In this document: piece after piece, positions 7,493-14,587 of the stretch
Position numbering within the stretch: the first letter of the stretch is position 1
Layout of the letters: every line of letters starts with the position of its first letter
From: DASQDN01 sp035630195
GTDB lineage: Bacteria > Acidobacteriota > Terriglobia > Bryobacterales > Bryobacteraceae
DNA length: 16,814 nucleotides
Assembly (NCBI GenBank): GCA_035630195.1
Contig: DASQLD010000609.1
Location: 1-16,814, forward strand
Direction: 5' to 3'
Program-made: the position numbers and the translations under genes
The notes under the pieces: generated by a model
What the model was told of the DNA's origin: nothing
The model's database searches: none
The model's input: the letters and a program-made list of their open reading frames with translations, nothing else

Positions 7493-8535
7493 ATGCGCTA
7501 TTTCGACGTGATCCGTGCTTGGAAGTCTATTCTTGTCGGCCGCGCCCCTTCCCTGTCCATCGAAATTACCCGTGAATGTCCACTCCGCTGTCCCGGTTGT
7601 TATGCGTACGAAGACAATCATCTGGGTGGCACAGAGACATTGCGGGATCTCGCGGACTTCAAAGGCGATGCGCTAATCAACGGCGTCCTCGACGTCGTAG
7701 ATCGCGCCAAACCCCTTCATCTTTCCATCGTCGGCGGTGATCCCCTAGTCAGGTATCGTGAGCTTGAAGTGCTGGTTCCGAAACTCGTGGCCCGTGGGAT
7801 TCATGTGCAGGTCGTGACGAGCGCCTTCCGTGTCATTCCGAGCGGCTGGGAGAAGATGGCCCATGTCAACGTGGTCGTCTCCATTGATGGCTTGCAACCC
7901 GAACATGATATTCGCCGCAAACCCGCGACCTACGATCGCATTGTTAAGAGTATTGCGGGCGCCCGAATAACTGTTCATTGCACCATCACCTCACAGATGG
8001 TCAACGTCCCGGCTACATTGAAGAGTTTCTCAAGTTCTGGACCCCTCGCCCGGAGATTGAGAAGGTCTGGTTCAGTATCTTCACGCCTCAGATCGGCGCC
8101 GATAACATTGAGATTCTCACCCCGGCGCAGCGCGAGCAGATCGTCGGCGAGTTAATGGATTTGCGTCTTCGCTATCCCAAACTCGACATGGCGCACGGGA
8201 TGTTGAAGCAATTCCTGAAACCGCCTTCCTCGCCGGATGAATGCATCTTCGCGCAAACGACGGAAACCATCTCCGCCGATTTGAAGACGCGCATCACGCC
8301 TTGCCAGTTCGGTGGAGAGCCCGATTGCTCGCAGTGTGGCTGTATTGCTTCCATGGGTCTGGCCGCGGTGGCGGACCATAGGCTCGGTGGCTTCATCTCA
8401 GTAGGCGGCATCTTCCGCGCCTCGGCAAGAATCGGCCGTGTGATCGGCGGCGACAAGCCGAAAACTCTACCGCCACCCGATGTCCGGCCACCCGAGGTTC
8501 GTGCGCCCGAGCTGGTAACCATCTCCAAGCGATAG
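7493..8535 (+). pseudogene. Radical SAM protein with C-terminal Cys cluster, broken by a one-base deletion
   Basis: The first frame (from ATG 7493) has the radical SAM cluster motif C29-x3-C33-x2-C36 (CPLRCPGC), which binds the [4Fe-4S] that cleaves S-adenosylmethionine, and a GGDP motif (81-84). After about 8005 this frame turns into Ser/Arg-rich nonsense and stops at 8155. The -1 frame takes over with RPGYIEEFLKFW and runs to TAG at 8533-8535. That part has five cysteine codons at 8242, 8302, 8326, 8335 and 8341 (the last four spaced C-x7-C-x2-C-x-C), typical of a SPASM/Twitch-like region holding a second iron-sulfur cluster. Restoring one C after AAC at 8003-8005 gives a continuous protein of about 347 residues. 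No slippery heptamer is present. Substrate unknown; no peptide precursor gene is visible nearby. The TTG at 7978 that opens the second frame is not a credible independent start. Confidence 0.78.
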
Positions 8536-8541
8536 CCAGTT

Positions 8542-9014
8542 ATGCACGGCGAATGCCTTCGCATCGCGGACCAGTTACGTCGAGCTCTTGCAGGCGACGC
8601 ATGGCACGGGCCACCTTTGCGTGAACTCCTCACTGGCGTCACAGCGGAACATGCCCGATCCCATCCCGTCCCATCGGCGCATAGCATTTGGGAAATCGTT
8701 TTACACGTCCACCTCTATCTCCGGATCGCTCTCGAAGCTACGCAGGGAATTCCCATGCCTAAGCTCTATGAGACAGGACAGGACTGGCCGTCTGCGGGGG
8801 GTGACGAGTCTGCATGGGCGGTCGCGATGGAACAGATGTACGTCGCTGCTGAGCAACTCGCGCAAGCGATCGAGACCTTCTCCGATGTTCGCCTCAACGA
8901 TACCGCCCCGGGACGTGACTACGATTTCTACTATTGTTTCACGGAATAGTTCAGCACAGCCTGTATCATGGCGGCCAGATCGCCCTTCTGAAAAGAGCTC
9001 TTTCTTTGCTCTAA
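8542..9014 (+). CDS. DinB-like four-helix protein, frameshifted near its C-terminus
   Basis: The frame from ATG 8542 reads like a DinB/YfiT-type metal-dependent four-helix bundle: HSIWEIVLHVHLYL (about 47-60) carries the first metal-ligand His region. The frame stops early at 8947-8949, giving 135 residues against a usual 150-170. In the -1 frame from 8934 the missing last helix is intact: LFHGIVQHSLYHGGQIALLK, ending at TAA 9012-9014. This has the family's HGxxQHxxYHxGQ signature with the remaining His ligands. One T lost from a TATTTG stretch at about 8933-8936 explains the shift; the repaired protein is 157 residues. DinB-like proteins include thiol (bacillithiol, mycothiol, glutathione) transferases and hydrolases; the role here is unknown. 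It starts 6 bases after the radical SAM stop, without a Shine-Dalgarno. Confidence 0.78.
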
Positions 9015-9015
9015 G

Positions 9016-9045
9016 TCGACTGAACTGCGTTCTCCTGTATATAAT
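9016..9045 (+). promoter_or_regulatory. Putative sigma70-type promoter directly in front of the alpha/beta hydrolase
   Basis: A perfect TATAAT (9040-9045) and a TCGACT -35-like box (9016-9021, four of six bases) are separated by 18 bases, just after the true DinB stop. The expected start of transcription, about 9052, is 2 bases before ATG 9054, so the mRNA would be almost leaderless from that codon. From the in-frame ATG 9066 it would have a leader of about 14 bases. Confidence 0.55.
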
Positions 9046-9053
9046 CAGGGCCA

Positions 9054-10184
9054 ATGAATCGACGCATGTTACGCCCTCTTACTTTGGCGCTGCTTCACTT
9101 TTTTCTGCTGGCGCACCTGCGCCTGAATGCCGACGATTCGGCGCGTTTATTGCGCATCGACCACTACGTGCCCGTGAAATCCATCGCCCCTTCCATGACA
9201 GGCAAGCTCGCGCAGATCTACGTGCGCGAAGTAGTCAGAGCGGGCATCGGATTGAGGGGCTCGGTCGCGCCGGATCGCGTGATCTTATTCGTTCACGGCG
9301 CCGGTACTCCCGGTGAAGTGGCTTTCGATGTTCGCTACCAGGATTACAGTTGGATGGCCCACCTCGCCAATGCGGGCTTTGATGTTTTCGCCATGGACAT
9401 GACCGGATACGGGCGTTCCACGCGTCCCGATCCGATGAACGATCCATGTAATTTGACCAAAGAGCAACAAACGCAATTCCTCTCCGCTCCGTGCTCGCCT
9501 GACAAGGCGCAAAGTGTGACAACGCCGGAGTCGGACTGGAATGACATCGGCGCGGTTGTGGATCATCTTCGTAAACTGCGCGGCGTCGAGCGAGTAGGTC
9601 TGGTGGGTTGGTCGCTTGGTGGACCGCGCGCCGGAGGTTACGCTGCGCAGGATCCAGACAAGGTGTCACGTTTGCTTCTCTTCTCCCCTGCCTATCGCCG
9701 GTCGTCCTCCACACCGCGCCAGCAACCTGCAACACGCGCCGCAATGAACACACAGTCCCGCGCCGATTTCGATGCAAACTGGGACCGGCAGCTTGGATGC
9801 CCAGACCAATACGATCCGCTAGCGAGAGAGGCCGTCTGGTCGGAGATGATGGCGGCCGATCCGGTAGGAGCCTCTTGGGGTTCAGGTGTCCGGCGAGCTC
9901 CCAATGTGGGGTTTAGCGGCTGGGATTCTTCCGTCGTGGCAAAGATGCAGATACCTGCTTTGTTCGTCGCTCCCGTGCACGATGTGCAGGCGACACCGAA
10001 AACAATCGTCGAATTAATGGCCGACTATGGAGCAAAAGACAAAATCCTGCTAGATCTCGCGTGCGCGAGTCACAACGCTCTATGGGAAAGGAATCACCTG
10101 CTCCTCTTCCGCGCGTCATTAGAATGGTTTTCCAAGGGTTCCGTAAATGGCTCGCGCGAGGGAACCGTTCGCATGGGCTATTAA
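9054..10184 (+). CDS. Exported alpha/beta hydrolase
   Basis: This 376-residue protein has a signal peptide (RPLTLALLHFFLLAHLRLNA, about 7-26) and a complete alpha/beta hydrolase triad. The nucleophile is S187 in GWSLGG, the acid D310 in APVHDVQ and the base H340 in ASHNALWE, with an H81-G82 oxyanion loop (FVHGAGTPG). The insertion between strand 6 and the acid (about 215-290) would be the lid. This architecture catalyses hydrolysis of esters, amides or epoxides in the periplasm or outside the cell; the sequence does not tell which. ATG 9054 is the first start, with ATG 9066 an alternative; neither has a Shine-Dalgarno. It has its own promoter-like sequence and ends face to face with the GH1-like gene, the two stops overlapping. 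Confidence 0.85.
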   Translation: MNRRMLRPLTLALLHFFLLAHLRLNADDSARLLRIDHYVPVKSIAPSMTGKLAQIYVREVVRAGIGLRGSVAPDRVILFVHGAGTPGEVAFDVRYQDYSWMAHLANAGFDVFAMDMTGYGRSTRPDPMNDPCNLTKEQQTQFLSAPCSPDKAQSVTTPESDWNDIGAVVDHLRKLRGVERVGLVGWSLGGPRAGGYAAQDPDKVSRLLLFSPAYRRSSSTPRQQPATRAAMNTQSRADFDANWDRQLGCPDQYDPLAREAVWSEMMAADPVGASWGSGVRRAPNVGFSGWDSSVVAKMQIPALFVAPVHDVQATPKTIVELMADYGAKDKILLDLACASHNALWERNHLLLFRASLEWFSKGSVNGSREGTVRMGY

Positions 10185-11491
10185 GCATTGGGCGGCGTTC
10201 GAGCTTTCTTACGTCGCAGCCGCGCTTCCGCGCGCGTCTTTTTCGACCATTCCTGGTCGTGTTCGCTCGGCGGAACGACCGGAACACGTAGACAGATGCT
10301 TTGCGTCGGCAGCACGTCCGCCCACTCTCGAATAAGTTGCTTATAGGCCAAGCCGGCCGGTCGTATTTTACGATTCAAATCGTACAAACCGACGGCATTC
10401 ACGATGCCTCTTTCTTCACGTAGCGCATTGTCCCAATCGACCTGGTCCGTCAACGAGTACCAAGTGAAACCGACTATCGGAATACCGTCATTGCGAACAC
10501 GCAACACGTTTGCCCATTGCTTCCACAACCACTGCACAGCTTCATCGCCGGCGGGTCCTTCGGCCATATTCGTCTCGGTATGCATCACCGGTAGCCGATA
10601 GCGATCATAGTATTGCCAGGTGATACCGTCGTAGCCGAACACTTCGCCGGAGGCTCGCCTGTTTCCATCGGGCGTTACGCGATGTTCGTTCGTGATGTAG
10701 TAATCGTTCCCCATAATGCAGTGATGCTTGAGATTGTGGTGAAGAAAGAAATGGTACTCGTCGCGCGTCATGCCGTTGTCCATCAAGTACTCGTACATTT
10801 CGGAATCGACACGCCGTCCGTAGTTCAAGTCCAATGACAGGTATCGTTGCGAGTTCATGATTTCTGCCGGTTTGATTGCTTTCGGATTCTCGGCGTGAAA
10901 ATACTCCGATGACTCGCTTTGAATGAAGATGGAATCCGGACGCGCTTCCAGAATGGCGTGCATTGCCAGCACGTTCGCTTTAACCAGATGTTTCAGGCAA
11001 GTCACGAATGCCGTATCTGTTGTTAGCTGCTCGTTCCACCATCCGTAACGGGCCGAAAACAGCGCGCATACAAACATCTCGTTCACAGGCGTATATAGCT
11101 GCACCCAAGGGTAACGAGCAGCGAAGGCGCGCGCATACTCCCCGAACAACTTCGGAAAGTCTGGATTCTGGAAGTTGCCGATCCAGTCCGGAACACCGAA
11201 GTGGCAAAGGTCTGCAATAACCACAATGTCCCGCTTGCGCAGATTGTGAAGAGTAAGGTCGGCGAATTCCCAGTCATAGCGGCCTTCTCCGAGCCAAGTC
11301 CGATGAATTGGCGGCCCATACCGCAAATAGGAAAGACCCAGCTCCTGAACAAGATCGAAGTCGGTGCGCCAATATTCGTAGTGGCCGCACTTTTCCATCT
11401 CGTCCACTCTCTTGGATCCGCCGTTAATTGTCGGATTGCTGTTCTCGATTCCGGTCGCGAATAAAAACAAAGGCAACATAGGTCCAGCCAT
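10181..11491 (-). CDS. Glycoside hydrolase family 1-like protein (beta-glycosidase)
   Basis: GH1 retaining beta-glycosidases use two glutamates. Numbered from the ATG at 11489-11491, the acid/base is E138 in TPVNE and the nucleophile E306 in HTETN, with the barrel strands FATGIENS, YLRYGPP, IVVIADLCHFG and VGFTWYSLTDQVDW around them. The 436-residue length fits. The subgroup is atypical: it lacks the usual TFNEP and ENG wording and resembles the GH1-like proteins found alone or fused to dTDP-4-dehydrorhamnose reductase. The frame stays open upstream to an ATG at 11704, but those 71 residues do not look like family sequence, so I start at 11491; ATG 11479 (MLPLFLFATG) is equally possible. No signal peptide is evident, so it is probably cytoplasmic. 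The C-terminal 20 residues are very basic. It is divergent from the GMC dehydrogenase gene. Confidence 0.85.
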   Translation of the reverse strand: MAGPMLPLFLFATGIENSNPTINGGSKRVDEMEKCGHYEYWRTDFDLVQELGLSYLRYGPPIHRTWLGEGRYDWEFADLTLHNLRKRDIVVIADLCHFGVPDWIGNFQNPDFPKLFGEYARAFAARYPWVQLYTPVNEMFVCALFSARYGWWNEQLTTDTAFVTCLKHLVKANVLAMHAILEARPDSIFIQSESSEYFHAENPKAIKPAEIMNSQRYLSLDLNYGRRVDSEMYEYLMDNGMTRDEYHFFLHHNLKHHCIMGNDYYITNEHRVTPDGNRRASGEVFGYDGITWQYYDRYRLPVMHTETNMAEGPAGDEAVQWLWKQWANVLRVRNDGIPIVGFTWYSLTDQVDWDNALREERGIVNAVGLYDLNRKIRPAGLAYKQLIREWADVLPTQSICLRVPVVPPSEHDQEWSKKTRAEARLRRKKARTPPNA

Positions 11492-11918
11492 CTGATTGCC
11501 GGAGGAATAATTCCGTTTCAGATTGCTTAAGGACAGCAACACATCTGCCGTGACGTCTTTTCGGAAACACACCCGGCCACAGGTTCGCAATGGTTTCCCG
11601 AGTTGGCGCCTATACAGTTCCTTGCATACGATGCAAACGCTTGAAATCCCGCGAGAGGTCACTGCGAGGACGGCTGTGGGCTTGATGTACACCATCAATC
11701 TCATCGGGCCAGCATTAGTGGAGGTCCGGCGTCACACCCGGTCGGCTATGGTGGACGTGTCCTGTGTCGATCACATCATCTACTGAGTCTTCAACCGATT
11801 CCAATCTGGGATGGCGCAACCACATCCTAAAGCTCTTTACCTGGGCAGTTTCACATCACACGACCGCAAAGCTGTTTGTCATCAGGATTTGCATTGTAGG
11901 ACAATAAGCGCAGCCGTA
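11492..11918. other. Divergent intergenic region between the GH1-like and GMC genes
   Basis: About 430 bases with no gene I can support. Short open frames at 11523-11786 and the stretch upstream of 11919 resemble no family. The region should hold the promoters of both divergent genes. I see one clear palindrome (11622-11636) and a weak -35/-10 pair ahead of the GMC gene, TTGTCA at 11876-11881 and GACAAT at 11900-11905 with an 18-base spacer; no good -10 box faces the GH1-like gene. Confidence 0.5.
11622..11636. promoter_or_regulatory. Palindromic site, possible operator
   Basis: TTGCAT-ACG-ATGCAA is a perfect 6-base inverted repeat with a 3-base centre, about 130 bases upstream of the GH1-like start and 283 upstream of the GMC start. 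Such symmetry suits a dimeric repressor or activator of the glycoside genes, but no regulator gene lies in the window and one palindrome may be chance. Confidence 0.3.
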
Positions 11919-13531
11919 ATGCAACACAAGGTCTTCGACGTATGCGTTGTCGGGAGCGGTCCCGGCGGTGGGATCGCTGCCTACGTACTTGCCAAGGCAG
12001 GACTGAAAGTCGCCTTAGTGGAAGGTGGTGGACGGTTACGGGCTGGCCTTGACTATAACGCTCATGTCGATGCGCACTCTACGCTCGAAGATCGTCTGAA
12101 GAAAGGTTTGCGTAACCCCATCCCAGGTGTCTGGTCCGATCGATTTGAACGCAATCATTTTGTCCCGGTTGGCGATCGTCCAGGACACGGTCAGTTGCGA
12201 GCGCTCGGTGGACGCTCCATTTGCTGGGCCGGACACAGTCTCCGCTTCGGACCCCTCGACTACAAACAATGGCCCATCTCCTATGAAGACGTAGCGCCGT
12301 GGTACAGCCGGGCCGAGCGACTGATGCTAGTACATGGGTACAAGGATCACCTCTCTAATCTGCCGGATGGAGAGTTCCACAGAGGTGTACCGCTGCGTTG
12401 CGGGGAAATGATGCTGAAGCGCGGAGTGGAAGCGCTGAAAAGTCGTGGCCGCAGGATGGAGTTTGTGGCTCAGCGCAAAGCGATGCCCACTGAAGCGAAT
12501 TCTCAACGCCGAGCCATTTGCCATTACTGCGGACACTGTATGCAAGGTTGCGAAGTAGATTCTAAGTACACTTCTGCAAATACACCGATTCCGCTCGGGA
12601 TGAAGACTGGCAATCTAACGTTATTCCTTCATTCGACAATGACTCGCATTCTCAGGGACGCGAAGGCTAACCGGGTTCGAGGTATTCAGTATCACGACTC
12701 GGATAATAATATCCGCGAGTTGCAATGTAAAGCGCTCGTGCTGTCCTGCAGCGCAGTCGAGACAGCTCGACACCTGCTGCTGAATAATCTTGCGAATTCC
12801 AGCGATCAAGTCGGACGTAATCTCACCAGCCACTTCGGGGTAACTGTAGTGGGACTGTTTCCGCAGATCGTAGATCGAGATAGCTCCAACGATGACGGCA
12901 CAGATTTCTTTCATAGTCTCCTAACCGGCCTGTATTGGGATCAGCCGAATCCTAACTTCCAAGGCACTTATCAGATTCAATGTGGGGCTGGAGTGCATCC
13001 GACGCGACTTTCGATACGCAACGTTCCGGGCTTTGGCACGGACCTAAAGAAACAGATTCTTGAGATGAACGCTTGTCACGCGCTGATGAATATGCAGGGA
13101 TCGCTATTGGTCTCAAGCAAGAAATATATAGATCTCGATCCTGAGAAACGTGACCGCTTTGGACTTGCGCTGCCGCGCGTCCATCTTCATTATGAAGACA
13201 GTGACGTTGCAATGGCTCGCGATATGGTGGCAACTTCCGAGGAAGTCATCAAAGCGGCGGGCGGCCGAGTCTGGTCGTCCCCTAAAGAGATCAGTCCGCA
13301 GACTCTGGTGATCGATCTGAACCACTGGGTGGGAACCTGCAAAATGGGGACTGACCCTACAAAATCCGTCGTGAATACGTCGGGCCGCACGCACGATATC
13401 CGAATCTCTGGATTGGTGACGCCTCCGTGTTTGCGGCTTATCCGGAAAAGAATCCGACCCTCACGAACATTGCCCTGACTTGGCGCATGAGTGAGCACTT
13501 GGTCGAAGCTTTCCGAAAAAGGGAGGTCTGA
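11919..13531 (+). CDS. GMC-family FAD-dependent dehydrogenase, catalytic subunit (one-base frameshift near the end)
   Basis: This oxidises a sugar or glycoside hydroxyl using FAD. The FAD loop GSGPGGG (12-18) starts right after ATG 11919; the frame is open upstream to ATG 11811, but those 36 residues precede the Rossmann strand and look non-coding. A C201-x2-C204-x2-C207-x3-C211 cluster lies where the FAD glucose dehydrogenase of Burkholderia carries its iron-sulfur cysteines, so an Fe-S cluster is likely. The catalytic His is H469 in NHWVGTCKMG. The first frame runs on to a stop at 13476-13478 with an unrelated tail. The -1 frame from 13400 gives PNLWIGDASVFAAYP and NPTLTNIALTWR, the family's C-terminus with the catalytic Asn (N512), ending at TGA 13529-13531. 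One C lost from ATCCCG at about 13398-13401 explains it; the repaired length is 537. The subunit 3 gene follows after 3 bases. Confidence 0.82.
13521..13526 (+). promoter_or_regulatory. Shine-Dalgarno of the subunit 3 gene
   Basis: GGGAGG ends 8 bases before ATG 13535 and lies inside the restored 3' end of the GMC gene. It is the best Shine-Dalgarno on the plus strand of the window and supports the chosen start. Confidence 0.6.
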
Positions 13532-13534
13532 GGC

Positions 13535-14092
13535 ATGGCGATAGAGAGAAGAAACCTATTCAAGATTCTGGGAGCCAGTGTCGCCATTCCTGGAGTTGGC
13601 CTGGGTCAACCGCAACATAAACACACCTCCACCGCCAGGGCTTCTGCTACATATCAACCGCGAGCGCTAACCCCACCGGAGTACCGTGTCGTAGACAAGC
13701 TGACTGATCTGATCCTTCCGGCAGATGAGAAGTCGCCCGGCGCCCACGATGCCGGAGTTGCGCGATACATCGATATCGTGCTGCTGTACGGAGACAAGAC
13801 CACCCTGTCTGCGTGGCAGAACGGGGTGAAGCAGCTTGATGCGGCCGCGGCGGCGGCCCATGGTCGTCTCTTCGTTGAGATCACACTAGAACAACAGACG
13901 GACATCATGCGGTTGATGGCTGCAAACGAGGCGAATCCTATTACCGAGATGGAGACGTTTTTTGCCGCGGTGAAGCGACTCGCTATCGAAGCCTATTATC
14001 TGTCGTCCGCCGGGAAACAGAGCCTCGGTTACAAAGGTGACAAGGCTATCAGTCGGTTCCCTGGCTGCACGCACCAGGACCATCAAGTCTGA
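13535..14092 (+). CDS. Gluconate 2-dehydrogenase subunit 3-like protein (Tat-exported small subunit)
   Basis: This 185-residue protein begins with a twin-arginine signal: E4-R5-R6-N-L-F9-K10 followed by ILGASVAIPGVGLG. The family (Gluconate_2-dh3) is the small partner of periplasmic GMC dehydrogenases and carries the signal that exports the folded, FAD-loaded catalytic subunit, which has none of its own. The mature domain (about 43-185) shows the family pattern LTPPEYRVVDKLTDLILPAD near its start and GYKGDKAISRFPGCTH near the end. It follows the GMC gene by 3 bases with a good Shine-Dalgarno, so the two form one complex. No cytochrome c subunit gene follows, so the electron acceptor is either encoded elsewhere or different. 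Confidence 0.9.
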   Translation: MAIERRNLFKILGASVAIPGVGLGQPQHKHTSTARASATYQPRALTPPEYRVVDKLTDLILPADEKSPGAHDAGVARYIDIVLLYGDKTTLSAWQNGVKQLDAAAAAAHGRLFVEITLEQQTDIMRLMAANEANPITEMETFFAAVKRLAIEAYYLSSAGKQSLGYKGDKAISRFPGCTHQDHQV

Positions 14093-14137
14093 TAGTGTGG
14101 TCGTCTCACTTGATGAGCAGACCTTCTGAATGGCGTT

Positions 14138-14157
14138 GTTCCCATAGCCGAGACGGT
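14138..14157 (+). repeat. Degenerate third copy of the GTTCCC...ACGGT repeat
   Basis: It shares GTTCCCA at the left and ACGGT at the right with the copies at 14215 and 14482, but the middle differs and is one base shorter. It may be a decayed copy or chance. Confidence 0.25.
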
Positions 14158-14214
14158 TCCATTTCGCCCTTGCGCGAATGTCCATCGTGCCGGGTTCATT
14201 CGCGTGTAGGAAAA

Positions 14215-14235
14215 GTTCCCACTATCGCCAACGGT
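14215..14235 (+). repeat. Imperfect direct repeat, copy A
   Basis: The 21 bases (GTTCCCACTATCGCC then AACGGT) match the copy at 14482-14502 at 19 of 21 positions. The two are 267 bases apart. On the minus strand both read ACCGTTkGCGATAG then yGGGAAC. Confidence 0.5.
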
Positions 14236-14481
14236 GCGTCAGCTCTCCGCCAGACGCGCCTCCTGCCACGGTCTATCCCCTGATGCGTCCGTACACGCGC
14301 CCAAATCGGCGGGTCCCCAAGCAGGCTGCGAACGCGCTGGAGAGTTACCCTTTCCACTTCTTGCCTAGCTTCAATCGAGAGCCACTCGAAGCAGTAAGAG
14401 CCAGTCATCGCGTCCGTCGAATGGATCAAGTCGGTTTCAGCTAGCCATGTTTCCCGGTGTATACCCGGTCGGACGACACGT

Positions 14482-14502
14482 GTTCCCGCTATCGCAAACG
14501 GT
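14482..14502 (+). repeat. Imperfect direct repeat, copy B
   Basis: Same unit as 14215-14235, with G for A at position 7 and A for C at position 15. The flanks are only loosely similar: both have a CCGG-containing block about 20-30 bases on the left side. Confidence 0.5.
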
Positions 14503-14587
14503 TTGGGTCGATTGCAACCGGGCTTGATTCGTAGGGGAATACTTGTCGCCGACTTGCCAAAGCAGTTGTACCTCTAAGTCCTTCGGC

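Larger units (their letters stand above)
14093..14587. other. Intergenic region between convergent genes, with short imperfect repeats
   Basis: About 495 bases lie between the subunit 3 stop and the response regulator stop. Open frames here (plus 14178-14444, minus 14196-14429) resemble no family. The region holds two 21-base near-identical direct repeats and a poorer third copy. I see no clear intrinsic terminator for either convergent unit. It may be a decayed gene or repeat remnant. Confidence 0.45.

Noticed and set aside
7993..8010. Programmed -1 ribosomal frameshifting in the radical SAM gene
   Set aside because: The switch point has no X-XXY-YYZ slippery heptamer, and similar one-base breaks occur in two other unrelated genes nearby.
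7978..8535. Separate 185-residue protein starting at TTG 7978
   Set aside because: Its first 9 or so residues (HHHLTDGQ) overlap and duplicate the sense of the upstream frame, and the rest is the missing C-terminal half of the radical SAM protein; there is no ribosome site.
11492..11704. N-terminal extension of the GH1-like protein to ATG 11704
   Set aside because: The 71 residues are Arg/Cys-rich, with no family or signal-peptide character; the glycosidase domain begins at FATGIENS.
11811..11918. N-terminal extension of the GMC protein from ATG 11811
   Set aside because: The 36 extra residues precede the FAD-binding strand directly and look unlike family sequence; the protein is exported through its partner's Tat signal and needs none of its own.
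14178..14444. Small genes in the 14.1-14.5 kb gap on either strand
   Set aside because: No family resemblance, no ribosome site and irregular composition; they are more likely chance frames.
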